Assembly: GCA_963402885.1 (NCBI GenBank)
Contig: OY727096.1
Location: 23,851,820-23,915,819, forward strand
DNA length: 64,000 bases
Source: Antedon bifida
Taxonomy: Eukaryota; Echinodermata; Crinoidea; Comatulida; Antedonidae
Direction: 5' to 3'
Part shown: positions 24,840 through 38,074 of the stretch, one piece after another
Position numbering within the stretch: position 1 is the first letter of the stretch
Layout: each line of letters begins with the position of its first letter
Notes under the pieces: model-generated
The model's database searches: none
What the model was told of the DNA's origin: nothing
The model's input: only the letters and a program-made list of their open reading frames with translations
Program-made: the position numbers and the translations under genes

Positions 24840-24958
24840 AGCTTTGTCTACACTATCAAACTTTATGTGACCAAAAAATGTGATGTGCCCATATATGAGC
24901 ATATCACTACAATATTTGGATCCATCACACTTTTTTGTCAAACTAGTTAGACAGAGTT
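24840..24958 (+). mobile_element. MITE family A copy 2 (TTA target duplication)
   Basis: A 119-bp copy from AGCTTTGTCTACACTATC to CTAGTTAGACAGAGTT, flanked by TTA at 24837-24839 and 24959-24961. Internal landmarks TTTATGTGAC and CATCACACTTTTTTGTCA match the other copies. It lacks the second internal subrepeat. Confidence 0.9.
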
Positions 24959-24961
24959 TTA

Positions 24962-27410
24962 CAAAAATAAAATCCATCAAAACATACATCATATAAAAGT
25001 ATTGCATTTAAGTTCAAATTGTAATTCCGATTTAAAAACTACTGTAAAAATATATTTGTAAATTAATTGTTTAGTGCTAGACTGTGTTACAGGCCTAGTA
25101 TAGTCTAATTCCTTATTTTCAGTGGTATGAGTGAAGTGCCGCGTAAACAGATCACAAGGTGCGGCTAGTTAATCTCAATAAGAATGGATTAAAGAGATCA
25201 TTGCAAACGAGTTTTTGATCGCATTCAACATTTGATCATGCCGAGTGACGCGTTTTCATGTGTGCGAAACACCATATTCAGTTAGAAAATTAATAATACC
25301 AAATGCGTTCAAGCTAGGCCCGTCGAACTGTAATAAACCCAACCCAAATAGTTCGTCTAATGTCTGGTTGTCATCGGTATTTTCATCGCCTTTTAATTGA
25401 AGTGTCCAAAATAGTAAATTATCAATTCCAAAGATTCTCTAAAGTTATAAGTTGTAACGATAACTCACCTAACGGTGCAGCTGAACGCAGAGTGCTGAGT
25501 GATCTTTGCGCACAGCACTAGTATTTTGCAGTAAGACAAAATAAACTAGCAACAAAGACACCTTTCATATTGTGCTTGTCAACATTTTAATTCTACAACA
25601 ATTTGACCTCATCAAATCGTTTCATTCTGATTGTAAAGTTAATAAGTAGGTTTGATAGAATGTCTTAAAATTTTAGTTAAATTGTTCAGGGTTTTAATTG
25701 TTAATGTGTTTATTGATTTGTTGTTACACTCGTGGCCAACACGCGACATCATCCATCCATCAGATCCTTTCTAACATTCTTCAATTTTAAGATAACTGTT
25801 CTTTCTGATTTCATATTAAATTAAAGTGTGTTAACACACGTTAAGGCATTACAAACTGTTTTTGTTCTTGGTAAAATTACTAAAACTATTGACATATTTA
25901 TCTCAATCTTATTAAAGAGAAAATATTCTTTCTCCCCAGCTTTAACCTGTGCTTATAAAATAATGTCATCACTGTTCTTGATGAGCCTTTTCTAAATAAA
26001 AATAGTATAGGACTAATATTTTAAACTTCTGTCAGCGATGTTGAAATTGAGCACGTATCCAGGTTTTGTCAAATGGCAGTACATTGCTTTCTTAATTGAA
26101 TTGTGTTGGGATTTTTGTTGACAATTTGTTGAGAGCATCGATTATGATGACAACCGTGTGTATTTGGCGATTAGAGAGTAACTCACCGTATGTGGCGGTC
26201 GTCAATCGGCGCATTCGCCGCTTTTGATCCAAAAGATTGGAACCGCTGATAATCGGAGTTTTTACCTTGATTCGGAGCACGCGCTGCGCTTAATGATTTG
26301 GCCCGATGGATGAATGTTCATTTCAATCGAATTTCATCGATTTAAATTATTTTCCAATTCATTAGTCATGCTATAAGGTATTTGCACCTTGCTTTATAGC
26401 ACGCACAATTCGTCATTAAAAATTGTTTAGTTTTTTTTTCTTTTGTAACGTAAACACCACTTTTATTCACATTCATATTATCTTTCATGTCATCACATAA
26501 AATCATATTATTTATTACATTTTTGTTAATTCCTAATGGCATTACAATTTGATAAACTTCATCAGTAATATTTTTAAATATTTGTATTCCGTATTATCTC
26601 ATTTTTTCCATTAATTTTCTTATATTTTTGTATAATACACTTACAAAACAGTTAATACAAAGACGTTTTGTCTAAATAACCTTTTTGTGTTGTGTTTTTA
26701 AGTGTTTTTAGTAGAGCTATATGCATGAAACTATCAATTTTGTTTTGTTTTTGCAAAATGCAATGCAAACTTTAGCTTTGGCTTTTTAAAGATTTACATT
26801 ATCATGTAGAGCGAGTATTCGGCTTTAAATTATGTATACATTAAAGTCACCTTACAGGCTATTACTTTCTATAGACCCAACACGTTTAACAACGCTAGCT
26901 CTAAAATCTTCCGCCACCAAGTGATATTTTCCACTTCCTCTTAAGGAATTCTTGCCATCGAGAAATAAGTTGTTCCCTATTTTTCTATCATGTCATTTGC
27001 GATATAAGCTGCATCAATTAACAAATTACTTTTTTCGATTACAAACTTATTCATTTATTGTTAAGATCTTCTGTAAAATGCTACACATCATTTTGAATCG
27101 TGGATCGATTTGTATACACGTTCTTATTAACAAATAATCTTTCTTAAAAATGTGTAATTGTTGTAATTTGAAAGAGACAGGTTAACTAACCGTTTAAACT
27201 CATTAGCAATACTTTAATTATTCAACAATACAAAATGTCATAGTCAATGATCTGCCGTTTAGGAAATGTTCATGTTTGTCCGTAATAAAGTAGGCCCACA
27301 TTTAGGCCTACTTTGATTATTACTGACAATGTATCTCTTGTTGTTTAATTAGTTTAATTAAATTGACAAAATCGAGCAGACATTTAATTCACTTAACAGA
27401 AGTATGAAGC
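24962..27410. other. Non-coding intergenic sequence
   Basis: No gene recognised. The 25120-25270 stretch has a mixed composition compatible with a regulatory element, without specific evidence. Confidence 0.4.
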
Positions 27411-27553
27411 GCCAATATCTCTATTATTATGTATTTAGGTGTGAAAAGACGTTGATTCCTATTTTATTCCATTATTCCCATAAAGACGTATGAAGCGCAA
27501 ACAGCTCTATTATAATACATTTAGGCGTGCAAAGACGTTGATTCCTATTTTAG
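27411..27553 (+). repeat. Local duplication, 2 x ~70 bp
   Basis: GTATGAAGCGC at 27412 recurs at about 27488, with shared ACGTTGATTCCTATTTTA at the end of both units. The offset is about 76 bp. Confidence 0.85.
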
Positions 27554-29194
27554 AAGAAGAAGTAATATAACATGTTGTAGAATGTTATTACCATTTTGCG
27601 CATTATGCTTTGGTTTTGTGGAATATCGGAAAACACAGCTTAAACATGATCCGTTCATTTTACACATGGGACAAAGTATAACATTTCATTTTAGTGTAAA
27701 ACATTTGCCTTGTTACATCAAACATTCATTTAAAATGAATGTGAACGCAACTCATTTACACAGTCACGTGATACCAAAAGTTGTCAGGTGATAAACTAAC
27801 CGTGGGAACTTTATTATCTTCTTTGACTTTCATTTCAACAATTTATTGAAATCTAATTGGATAACGAATCGGTTATGCTTGTATCAGATATTTTCTACGT
27901 ATTCATTATCTATTCAAGTATTTGGCACCTTTTGCGAGGTTTGGAAATCCCTGTCATTTTCGCTTTCAGCTAATCATGACGTCATAGAGACGTTAGGAGT
28001 TTCTAGAGCTTATAATATGACCTCACGTGCGTAAAGTCTTAAAGCTAGACAAGTCGGCACCAGATTCCAAAACGGAAAACCCGATGACTATTCAACCGAA
28101 AGGACACGTTGTGCTAGGCTCTGATAAACCCCATCTCCTTTTGATTAGCTTATTCCTTAATAACATCTAAATTATAGTTCATTTTCCAATTATTTTATTT
28201 GTTGAAAATATCTATTTGGGCGGAAGTTGAGTTTTGCATTGTCGTGTCAAAGGAAAGTTAGGTGAATGACCTGTTCACCTGTTTCCTATGCAATTTAACG
28301 TGGTATCCTGGTCCTCTTGATGCAGTATATAAGCTAGACAACTCGATAAATGCAGTAAACAAGTGTTTAAATATTTTAATATTCGGAAATTTAATATACT
28401 TAGGTTTGACAGGCTTTACGTTGTCGAAAATATTGCTGAGTATTTAGGCCATTTAATACCCTAGAATTATGTTTTTAAGGTCAGTTTGTAACAATTACTG
28501 TAGGCTATGTTTAGAAAAATTAATATGCTGTATGTCTTGTAACTATACACAAAGTGTGTAACTGACTACACCCTATATTAAAAAAAGAAGGAACTAAGTA
28601 TGCAAACTTTGATACTTATTTTATTTATTTAACTCAGAGTAATTATAAGAATTTGATAAATTAAAAAAAATACCCTTATACAACTTATAATAACATTTAT
28701 TTAATTTCTTCTTCAGAAAATAAATACAATTCTTAGTTAGTTAATAATGTGAATGTCTTTACGGTACAACATCAATGTATGCGCATATAAACACATGCAC
28801 ATGCGTGACAATAAGGCGCCCCTGCTGGAAATGTTCAACTTTACAACGTGATTTTTGTATAACAATAGGTACAATTTGTAATAATATGGGTCACAATGTC
28901 GTTGGGAAAGTTCGAGAAAAATGACATAGTTACTTTCGATTTCAATGTAAAGTACAATGGTAACCTTCCCGTAGGGAAGTTGGTATAATCACATTCAATT
29001 GATCGAAGGATGTACGTGCTCCGTTAATCGACACTAAAATATCCTTTTTTTTCCTGCTGGTTTTCGTACTTCATGTATGGAAAAGCTTATGATGTGCCGT
29101 ACATACGGAATTGTAGATTTTTTAAGCGTGTTGCCAAAGTGATGCACGCCTATTTTTTAGCAGCTTTCGGGATACCTGTAAACTTGTTAGCAGG
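27554..29194. other. Non-coding intergenic sequence
   Basis: No gene or clear repeat recognised. Confidence 0.4.
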
Positions 29195-29241
29195 ACCATC
29201 GGGATGGTACCATCGGGATGGTACCATCGGGATGGTACCAT
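29195..29241 (+). repeat. 14-bp tandem repeat, 3 copies
   Basis: ACCATCGGGATGGT is repeated three times with no divergence, followed by a partial fourth copy. Each unit contains a GGTACC palindrome at the junction. Confidence 0.95.
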
Positions 29242-29380
29242 ATGGGAAAGTTAGTGCTACTGTTTAATATAAGTTGGTTCCTACTTATTTTACTAAAATA
29301 TTAATATATGATTGATCGTTATCAGATATATAAAATCATGGTTGTCTTGTAAACTCTATAGAAGATCGCATTCAATACTA

Positions 29381-29602
29381 CCGCGCGTTCAAACGATGAT
29401 GAAAAGTACGCGCGCGTCAACTATGTGAAATGTGAATTTTCAACTGTGTGTTCCTGCGAAAAGATATCAGAAATGCACGCGCGCGTTCAAATGGTGATGA
29501 AAACTACGCGCGTGTTAAGTACGTGTCTTTTATGCTAGTGACATCCGAACTGCCACGCGGTCAAACGATGATGAGAAGGTACGCGTGTGTTAACTTCGTG
29601 TA
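29381..29602 (-). repeat. CGCGCG-flanked interspersed repeat, 3 diverged copies
   Basis: Three modules start at about 29381, 29475 and 29553. Each has the order CGCG(CG)TTCAAA, GATGATGA, then TACGCGCGYGT and TAAnTnCGTG. Read on the minus strand the order is GCGCGCGTAC, CATCATC, GTTTGAACGCG, matching the plus-strand cluster at 33848. GC is far above background. Confidence 0.75.
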
Positions 29603-29699
29603 TTCCCCGCGAAAAGAGTCTGAACTGAACTTTATTAAACAGATGCAACAACGCCACACTTGTCGATACAGATCAACGGTTGTTTTGTAAAAGTGTGTT

Positions 29700-31383
29700 A
29701 CATTTCTAACACTTTAAATGAAGATATATTGCTAAGCGATATTCGTAATTATTCTTAGTAAGAAGTCCAGTCTAAAACCTTGAAAGTTGTACAGACGAGG
29801 AGTATACCGCAAAACCGGAAGGAATTTTTTATTGCAAAAAATGAACTCTAAAAGGACAAAATAATTAGGCGACAAGAACGTTATTCCCTGTTGTATAATA
29901 AATATAGTTACATAAAAATTAGGAACTTTTACGTGTATTAGAATGTTCAATTCATGCAACTTTCTTGTATAAAATACGACAATTGTATTGATAATTACTA
30001 ACATCATTTGATTATATTGATATTTGAAAAACTAACAAATGAGCGCCACCTATCGATAGACAGGTGTTTTTATGTAAATTTGTAGCTTTCGTGTTTGAGC
30101 TAAACGTGGCTAATGCAATGAGGACAGGGAGAGTGACTTGTAGAAAGTGCGCTGACTTGACATATTTCGCAAGTTGTAGGTATAAGCCACTCAATAACCG
30201 AGGCATAAAACTAACGTGCGATAGATGAGCAAATATTTGATTCCACCCAAAGTGTTTTCAGTTATGTTTACATTCATCATATTATATATCATAGATCTAG
30301 ATCATATATTTAGTTTACGTGATGCGACCTAGCCGAATTATTGGAAGTGGTGGAACTACCAGTAATTAAAAAGAGGAGCCACCAGAAGGCATAGGATCTG
30401 GGAGAAGGGTAATTAATACATTTCGGAGAATTAATCGTTAAGTATAAACCAATCCAAAAGAATGTGTTGCTCTTCCATAAAGGAGGCCCTCCATTATTTC
30501 CTTTTCACAAGATTTCACTAAGAATTTTTGGAAGAATAATTATGAAACAAATCATTAATTGAGGGTACATTTTGTAATGTCAATGTACTGTTGTAGCAAA
30601 CTAGTTCCCTCGTTATTAAGTATGTGTAAACAACTTAAAAGTGTGGTTACTTGATTTATAGTCGTTGGAATAGACTCACTAACTAAATTAGTACAACCGA
30701 GTTTATAAGTATCTGCTTAAAATGTTTTTACACATGACCTACCCACAATTCTATTACTATTTATGAAATTTCCAACTAGATTTTCTTCTAACCGGAATTC
30801 AAAATTGATTAGGCAAATTATTAAAGTAAAAACCATTGTTCTAGCTAACCTGGTTGATGTGAAATTACACTCCGTTTATTAACACCTTGACCCATGTACT
30901 TTTTTGTTTATCCCCTTCACACCGTTGAGGCCTATAAAATTAGGCAGACGATAACCGGCAGACGATAGAATCTATTAAAAGGTTTTAACACATTTTAGGA
31001 AAATATCATTACAGCCAAAATAAATATGTTGTGTATATAAACTAAGTAGTATTGCGGTTAATTGATGTTTTCAGACACGGATCATTTGGTTTTCTCAAAA
31101 GGAAACTCAGTATGAGCTGAACTGCTAATTGTAGCATAAATAAAAAGCTTGGTGATAGTTTATGAACAATTAGTTTTTTTCAAACCCTCTTTTTGATTTA
31201 TATCATCATTCATGATGTCAACATTCAAGTTTCATTTAGTGATCCTAATATTGTGTTTTTACATATTACACCGGCTAAATAGATTTTATGACAACATTTG
31301 AACATTTAGGCCTATTATTTAAATGAACAAATAAAATATTGAAATGATTATAACAAATTTGAGATTCATGGCTTCTTTTCTGT
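29700..31383. other. Non-coding intergenic sequence
   Basis: No gene recognised. Confidence 0.4.
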
Positions 31384-32010
31384 TGGAGTCTTCTTTAAAG
31401 ATGTTGAAATTAACATCTTCTGTGAAGATGTTGAAATTTAAATCTTCTTTAAAGATATTGAAATTGAAATCTTCTTTAAAGATGTTGAAATTGACATTTT
31501 CTGTGAAGATTTTGAAAATGACACCTTCTTTAAAGATTTTGAAATTTACATCTTCTGTAAAGATGTTGAAATTTACATCTTCTGTGAAGATGTTGAAATT
31601 TATATCTTCTGTAAAGATGTTGAAATTGACATTTTCTGTGAAGATGTTGAAATTGACATCTTCTGTGAAGATGTTGACATTTATATCTTCTGTAAAGATG
31701 TTGAAATTGACATTTTCTGTGAAGATGTTGAAATTTACATCTTCTTTAAAGATGTTCAAATTAATTAACATCTTCTGATAAAGATGTTGAACGTGACATC
31801 TTCTGTAAAGATGTTGAAATTTACATCTTCTGTGAATATGTTCATTTTAAAGATATCTGCAGACATCTTCAAAAAAGATTTCCATTTTAAATTTATCTTC
31901 AAAGAAGATGTCTATTTTAACGATATGTTTACAGAAGATGTCCATTTTAACAAGATCTTTACAGAAGATGTTAATTTCAACATATTCACAAAAGATTGTC
32001 TATATGGAGA
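31384..32010. repeat. Hairpin minisatellite with an orientation switch
   Basis: About 20 units of roughly 24 bp with consensus CATCTTCTGTGAAGATG followed by TTGAAATTK. Each unit is itself a near-palindrome (CATCTTC...GAAGATG). From 31384 to about 31850 the spacer reads TTGAAATT. After about 31865 it reads in the opposite sense (AATTTCAA, CATTTTAA), so the array as a whole is also an inverted repeat. Both strands stay open for about 145 codons because the repeat has no stops (on minus, NFNIFTEDV-like repeats). The low complexity and the matching openness of both strands argue against a real protein. Confidence 0.92.
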
Positions 32011-33847
32011 CCATTGGTTTATTTAAGACTGTCAGGTGAATTAGGTCGTTTGAAAAAAAAAAGGGAAGGTGATTGTACTGTTTTAATTTATTTATATCAT
32101 TGTTTTTTTCTATCTTTCAACAAATTAAAGTGTTACTGTTTCGTGAAGGTGACTGCTGAAGGCGGCAGCGTAAAGCATTTTTTGTGAGAATTTCGTACAC
32201 GACTCGGTCTCGAGAGTGTACCATACCTAGCATATTCAAAAGTGTTCAACAAGAGAAATTTATCACCGGTCGGATACGGTAAAGCCCCCTGTTTTCCCGA
32301 AGGCAATTCAACTATCTAGGGTACAGTCAATCGAATTACATCCACCAATATTTTGGTTTTACTTCTGTGCGCTGGATTTTGCTGCGTCGGCTTAGAAGGG
32401 AAGTGTTGTTCCGTACCTAACACCTGACACAATCCGTTTCCCGGCGCTAATAAAACCACTCTTTGACGCTAGCCTGGTACTGTACATTCATATCAGTTCT
32501 CTGTTTTCTATCACTTTTACTAAACAATTGTTATAACTAAATTAATAGCTCTGTTGACATAATTGCGTTTATCATCACCACATTATCACTTAAGCAATTC
32601 GGATGTTCGACAAATTTAAAATGTCTCTGTGCATTCCTGATGCAGACAATTAATAGAAAAGTATGAACGAATAAGGCCTATATTTAATAACTCATCCTCA
32701 AACAAATGTGATAATGAATTAAAATGTATTTATAATTTACTACATTAAAACAGCATTACACGCTTGAATGGGAGAAGGAACGTGTGACATAACAATATAC
32801 ACCTCTTAGGCTATTATTCGCAAGTAAAATTATGAAAATAATTTATTTGTATATTTACACGTTTAAATGGACAGGAAACCTCATAAGAACATAATGTTAT
32901 TTTTATGTATACAATTAAAGTAAGATACTAACTGAAATATGACAGGCATGTCATATTTATTCAAATCACTGATTATAGGCCTATATATAAAATAAATAGT
33001 AGATAAATATTAATCACACATTCACCGTAAAAAAGTTCCCAATTAATTCTTTCTTCACTCTCTGGTAGTTGAGATTACCATGTGCATGAGTTTGTGTCGA
33101 GATCGAGCCATATAAAATAAAGCACCAAGCGTAGGCCTAACAGTCAGACATTTACAAATAATACAATTGTGAATAATAAATATCACAAACAAGAGTAAAT
33201 GAAATAAACGTGTCTTTGTTGAGAATTGCATATATATTCTGAACATTTTCCAGTTGTCGTTGGATTACAAGGTAGTTATTATACCTTCATTATATTGCCA
33301 TATTATCTTATTCTTAATTAGGATATTCTGGTACCTGGCGAGAAAACGTATCAATTACAAAAAAGTAAACATAAAGCTAGTGGCTGATTAGGCCGACGGT
33401 GCGATTGTGTACTATATAGTGGAAATATTATTATAATAACTACATTAATGAACGCAATGTATACAGGTGTGACGCAACGACTAACACTGAGATCATGCTG
33501 ATATTTATACAAAGAGTTTTAATTGGCTTTTTTCATTCAAAAACGCGATATGACGTGAAACAGGTCCTGGAAACGTATAATTGTATAATGGCTTCCCAGG
33601 GGATTGGTTTAAAACACCTGTCGTAATCAGCTTGTGATCCTTTGACAACTGGTTAAACTCAGGTGTTTCCGGAAATTTGTTATAAATGTACTTTGCGAAT
33701 TTAAATTAAAAATAAGAAATATACATGTTGTGTCAGACTTTCTGTTTGTTGTAATTTCTTTTTTTCCAAAACCTATGAAGAAAACTTTTATAGTAAAAAG
33801 TAAAAAAAAACATTTGATAATCATTCTGTATTCAGAAACAAAACATG
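32011..33847. other. Non-coding sequence with a GC-richer block
   Basis: The 32190-32480 block is GC-richer than average and non-repetitive. No exon could be supported. The rest is plain AT-rich sequence. Confidence 0.35.
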
Positions 33848-33956
33848 AACGCGCGCGTACAAAATGCGTACTATTATCATCAGTGTTTGAACGCGCGCGT
33901 ACAAAATGTGTACCATTAGCATCAGTGTTTGAACGCGCACGTATTAAATCTTGTAC
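33848..33956 (+). repeat. 42-bp CGCGCGTAC tandem repeat, 2.5 copies
   Basis: GAACGCGCGCGTACAAAATG starts at 33848 and again 42 bp later, each followed by ATCATCAGTGTTT or ATCAGTGTTT. A third, degraded unit has CGCGCACGT. Same family as 29381-29602 in opposite orientation. Confidence 0.88.
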
Positions 33957-35009
33957 GTATCCTTTGTGCCGCCACTCACTAAATAATATTCGATAATAAA
34001 CATTAAACATTGTCAGATTTTTAATAAAAAAGAACAATAATTAAACGGCATGTAAAAAGATTTGTAAAAAGGATTATAGGCCTACACACAAATATGTAGT
34101 GCACTATTTTGTTGACAGGAAGTGAAGCGGAACTTCAAAAGAATTAAACTAAGTCAAATGTATTCTTTGTTTCATTTCTAAATTGGAGAGGATTTTGAGA
34201 AACAGAAGTGGATAATCAATTTTGTTTTCTGACAGGAGGTATGGTATACAGTAGATTTATGAATTAATAACGTGTTTTCGCTTTCGTTTCTAAAAAAAAA
34301 TATTTTGTCTATGAACAATTATTTGATTTCATTGCCCAAATAGACGAAATATTTTTATAAAAAAATTAATTCACTTAAAAAGACCTTGTAAATCCTCGTA
34401 AAATAAATAAACATTGAATGATTGTAATACTAATACTTGGGATTTAATTATAATTTATAGCATTCATACTCGTCTTACAAAATTACGCCCTCTATTATGA
34501 TACTTGCAAATCTCGCGTGCGTATGCATCTGATTGATATAAACATTTTTAAACAAGGAATCGAAAGTAAGTCTCCATGTGTACGAAACACTAGTTAATGT
34601 AACTATAATATGTTTTTATGCTTTCATACTATAAAGATGCAATTCTTATTCATAACTCGACTATACGCGTAATGTGTAGATTAATGTTCATATTCACTTC
34701 ATTTAATTATTTTGCCACGGTAATGAAATCGTTAAAATTGATTAGATCCAGCTATGTTAAAGACATCTACAGATCATTAAAATCACAAAACTAACAAATA
34801 TAACTTTTAGGACATCTTTCATCGATAGAAGATGAAACACGTTTAATGTAACTTGATTGTATTATTCAACAGAACGATTCTTCAAAATAAACATAGATTT
34901 ACGCCGCACTAAGTTTTTTTTATTGTGTATGGTGGGAATGAAGAGAATTCTTCTACAATTTACTATTTAGCGACAATTAATACCGATAACGTTAGAATTA
35001 TTCGTATCG
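33957..35009. other. Non-coding intergenic sequence
   Basis: No gene or strong repeat recognised. Confidence 0.4.
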
Positions 35010-35091
35010 GTGGATTATTCGATCTGTGCTTGTGATTGGTCAACTCATGCGCTTCTGTCCTTGTGCTACGTCCTATAGTGGGAACGAAGCT
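35010..35091 (+). mobile_element. MITE family B, right half
   Basis: Contains GCTTGTGATTGGTCAACTC and ends ATAGTGGGAACGAAGCT, followed by TTA, matching the right half of the full copy. The left half is absent. Confidence 0.78.
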
Positions 35092-35964
35092 TTACTTGTT
35101 TCGTGTTTTTAAATGCTAAATTAAACACTAGTAAGTAATGTGGACATTTTCACGCGGTACCCAACACTTTAACCAAACTTTCATATCCAATTTCGTGGGT
35201 TAAAATTTACAACTTACAAATATACGCCCTAGTTCTTTGCTAAAAAGTATCATTTGTCTGATATCTGTAGCCTAGATACGCCTATCCATTTAGATACTGT
35301 GGTTCTGGTACATGAATCTATTAACTATTATAACCCGATCTGTCACCGCCTTAATCAATAGAATAGTCAGTTTACTAAACATTGAAATATTAATGAAACG
35401 TTTTCCATTAAAACTGATTAATAATGATTGTTGTCTTCCGGTTCAGTCTGGACTCACGCGCTTCCATTAGTGACGTCATATAACTTAAAGTGTTTTTGTT
35501 TCTCATACAACTCATCGATATACTAACAAGGAGAATTGTCAAGCGGTTCATCCCAGCCCTGGCATATTTCAATAAAGTCATCAATTGTTTAAGGAAATTA
35601 ACCGTAAATTGTAAGCGGAAATTTTGGGCTGAAATGTGGGCAATTTTGCGCTTGGTCGCCTTTTTAGTTGACCCGAGGCATAACGCTAGTATTTCGCGGT
35701 TCATCCTCCCAACTTGACCTGAGAATTTGTCGCGATTGACCTTTGTGTCTAGTGGTCCGTTCTTCTGTCAGTATAAATAGGCATTCCATATTCACTCCCT
35801 CTGGCAGTATCTTTAGCCTATTGTTGATTTTTTACGTCATCTCAAAGAAGAAGTTTTCAATTTTCATTTTTTGTTATCTTGTCACTTTTGGTGGAATTGA
35901 TTTGAATTGAGTTTTGAGTTGAGTTTTTAATCTAACCGGATTTAGTACTCTTACTACAGAAGGG

Positions 35965-36072
35965 CGCACGCAATGACGAAGCAAAGTGATTTGACCAATA
36001 ACAAGTGGAGGCAGGATCATCATGGGTCAGATTACTTGCGTTGCGTTTGCGTCCATAAACCTTGGTTCCAAC
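35965..36072 (+). mobile_element. MITE family B copy, first of an adjacent pair
   Basis: CGCAATGACGAAGC and GTGATTTGACCAATAACAAG form the left arm. TTACTTGCGTTGCGTTTGCG forms the right. It abuts the next copy. Confidence 0.65.
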
Positions 36073-36195
36073 TGAAGGACGTAAACGCAACGCAAATAAT
36101 TTGACCAATCACGACGTGATGGACCATCCGAACTGTCGGTTGTGATTGGTCAACTAATTTGTGTTGCCCATACGAGCTCATGTTGTTTCCAAGTT
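36060..36195 (+). mobile_element. MITE family B copy, second of an adjacent pair
   Basis: Left terminus CTTGGTTCCAACTG, then GGACGTAAACGCAACGCAAA, TTTGACCAATCACGA, centre CCATCCGAACTGTCGG and the right arm TTGTGATTGGTCAACTAATT. The right terminus is decayed to TTTCCAAGTTGG. Confidence 0.75.
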
Positions 36196-36451
36196 GGTCT
36201 TGGTCTAAATGTGTCAATGTTATGATGAAAATGAGGTCATTGATATACTAACTTCCATCACCTGAAAATTCAAATCACAACAGATACTGCTAAACCACTG
36301 AAAATGCAATTAACATTCCAATATGTCGAATGGGGAATAAGAAAATCAAAATATCCTGTGTTCTATTTCCCAAACCACGTTTATATGTAATGTTACTCCC
36401 CAAAATAGGTATTAAACAGCGAAATATTTAGCGAGGTGGCATTGTCTGTAA

Positions 36452-36609
36452 AGCTTGGTTCCCAATAGAACGCAACGCAAGGACGTAGACGCAACGCAAG
36501 CGAGTTGACCAATCACACGCGACTGTTCGAATAATCCATCGCTTGAGATTGGTCAAATCACTTTTCGTTGCGTTACGTTCTTGCGTTGCGTTCTAGTGGG
36601 AACCAAGCT
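36452..36609 (+). mobile_element. MITE family B, complete copy (TAA target duplication)
   Basis: The best copy, 158 bp. Starts AGCTTGGTTCCCA and ends TGGGAACCAAGCT, flanked by TAA at 36449-36451 and 36610-36612. Each arm holds ACGCAACGCAAGGACGTA-type sequence and a CCAAT box: GTTGACCAATCAC on the left, GATTGGTCAAATC on the right. The centre is GAATAATCCATC. The long palindromic structure with a 3-bp TWA duplication fits the PIF/Harbinger style of MITE; no coding sequence is present. Confidence 0.92.
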
Positions 36610-36612
36610 TAA

Positions 36613-37870
36613 GCATTGTACCCGCGCGTTATTACGTCACTAGTTGGTACGCCAATAATAGGTAAGATACCACGGGACTGGTACGTAACAATGGTAGGCC
36701 TGCACTATCACAGGAAAGGTAACAGTGATGTTAATGGTCATTTTCAAGTGAAACATCCACATAAATTGTGCTTATGAACCATTCCTATAGTTCTATAATA
36801 ATAAGATGTCGTAAATCAGATATTGTCTTCAAAGTTCAACTAACTCGGAGAACGATAAGTTGTTTTAAAGACTTTAAGATGAATCATTGAAGGAATAGAG
36901 AGTTGTGTTTGCCGCTGTCAAGAATAACGGTAATAATTGCAAGGGTGACTTGTAGTTCAGGGTGAGTCAACAGACATCATGTCCTATATAATAGCCCTGT
37001 TGGTTCATCGACCCCTCCACCAACGGGAACCAACTGAGATTTTCCCCCAGTCAGAGGAAATTCTTTCTTATTTCACAGGAAATGAGGAAAATGAACATCT
37101 GCGACGATGTCACTTATTCGTTTTTAAAGAACTTATAAAGTAAAAAAAAAATCAAATAACTGCATTTCATCCTTTTCAATTAATGAGTCGATTATTATAA
37201 TTTATTTGTATACCTTTGGGTGACTACCGGGTCGGCAATCTTCATACGCAGATTTTTTTTTACTAACGATATACTGTAGGCCTGTCAGTAACATACTACT
37301 TTTGAAAGCAACTAGACTACTTTTGAGAGCAACTACATTGAGGTCCTCATGCAGCTTATACTGTTTGTGAGTTACCCTTAAAAAAGTTAGATTAACTAAA
37401 CAAAAAACAACAAATCTTTCTTAATTGATTAACACTGCACTTTTTAGAACATATGTCAGAAAATAGAAAAGTTTTTACCAGAATATACAACATGTTTTCA
37501 GACTATTTCTGCGGTTGTGTTTTTAGTTTGATGTTATCTGTTATGCAAAGTTAAATAATTATTGGAATTTTAGCAAAACGTGGTCTTCAATTAGGATCTC
37601 TATTTTTGGTAACCATATTAATCAGCAGATTCATACTTTTCTATATTACCATGTGATTACAAATGCACTTTGAAATGTGGTGGTACTTGGAAAATAACCG
37701 TTGTTTATTCTACATCGGTGTTATTTCTTGGTTTTATGCTTGAGAATTGTTTGAGGGACTTGATGGGCAAATGCAATAAGGAAACGTAGTGAGTATGACT
37801 TCCTTTATTGCATACATTGCCTCAAAAGTGTCAAAGATTGTTAACCAGATGGGTAAGTCAACGTCTTTGG
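36613..37870. other. Non-coding intergenic sequence
   Basis: No gene recognised. A short duplicated AAGCAACTAGACTACTTTTG-type segment is at about 37300-37335. Confidence 0.4.
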
Positions 37871-38074
37871 GCTTGGTACGCCCGAGTACTAGCCCAAATG
37901 AAATAAGCCCACCCAGTCTCCCCAAACCTATATACAGGTGTCATCCCCATTGTTAAGGGTCTGCAACCTTTCCGAGCTTGGTACGTTTCGAATACTATCC
38001 CAGACAAATGGCCGTACGCCAATCCAACCCAGTTTCCCCAACCCCTACTAGACACACGTGTCATCACCATCGTT
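37871..38074 (+). repeat. Tandem duplication, 2 x ~105 bp
   Basis: GCTTGGTACG at 37871 and 37976, then TACT, CCCAGT(C/T)TCCCCAA and GTGTCATC in the same order in both halves. Substantial divergence indicates age. Confidence 0.8.

Noticed and set aside
31319-31771. 150-codon minus-strand frame of NFNIFTEDV-type repeats and a 144-codon frame on the other strand
   Set aside because: Both come from the same 24-bp hairpin minisatellite. The opposite strand is equally open and no domain or signals are present.
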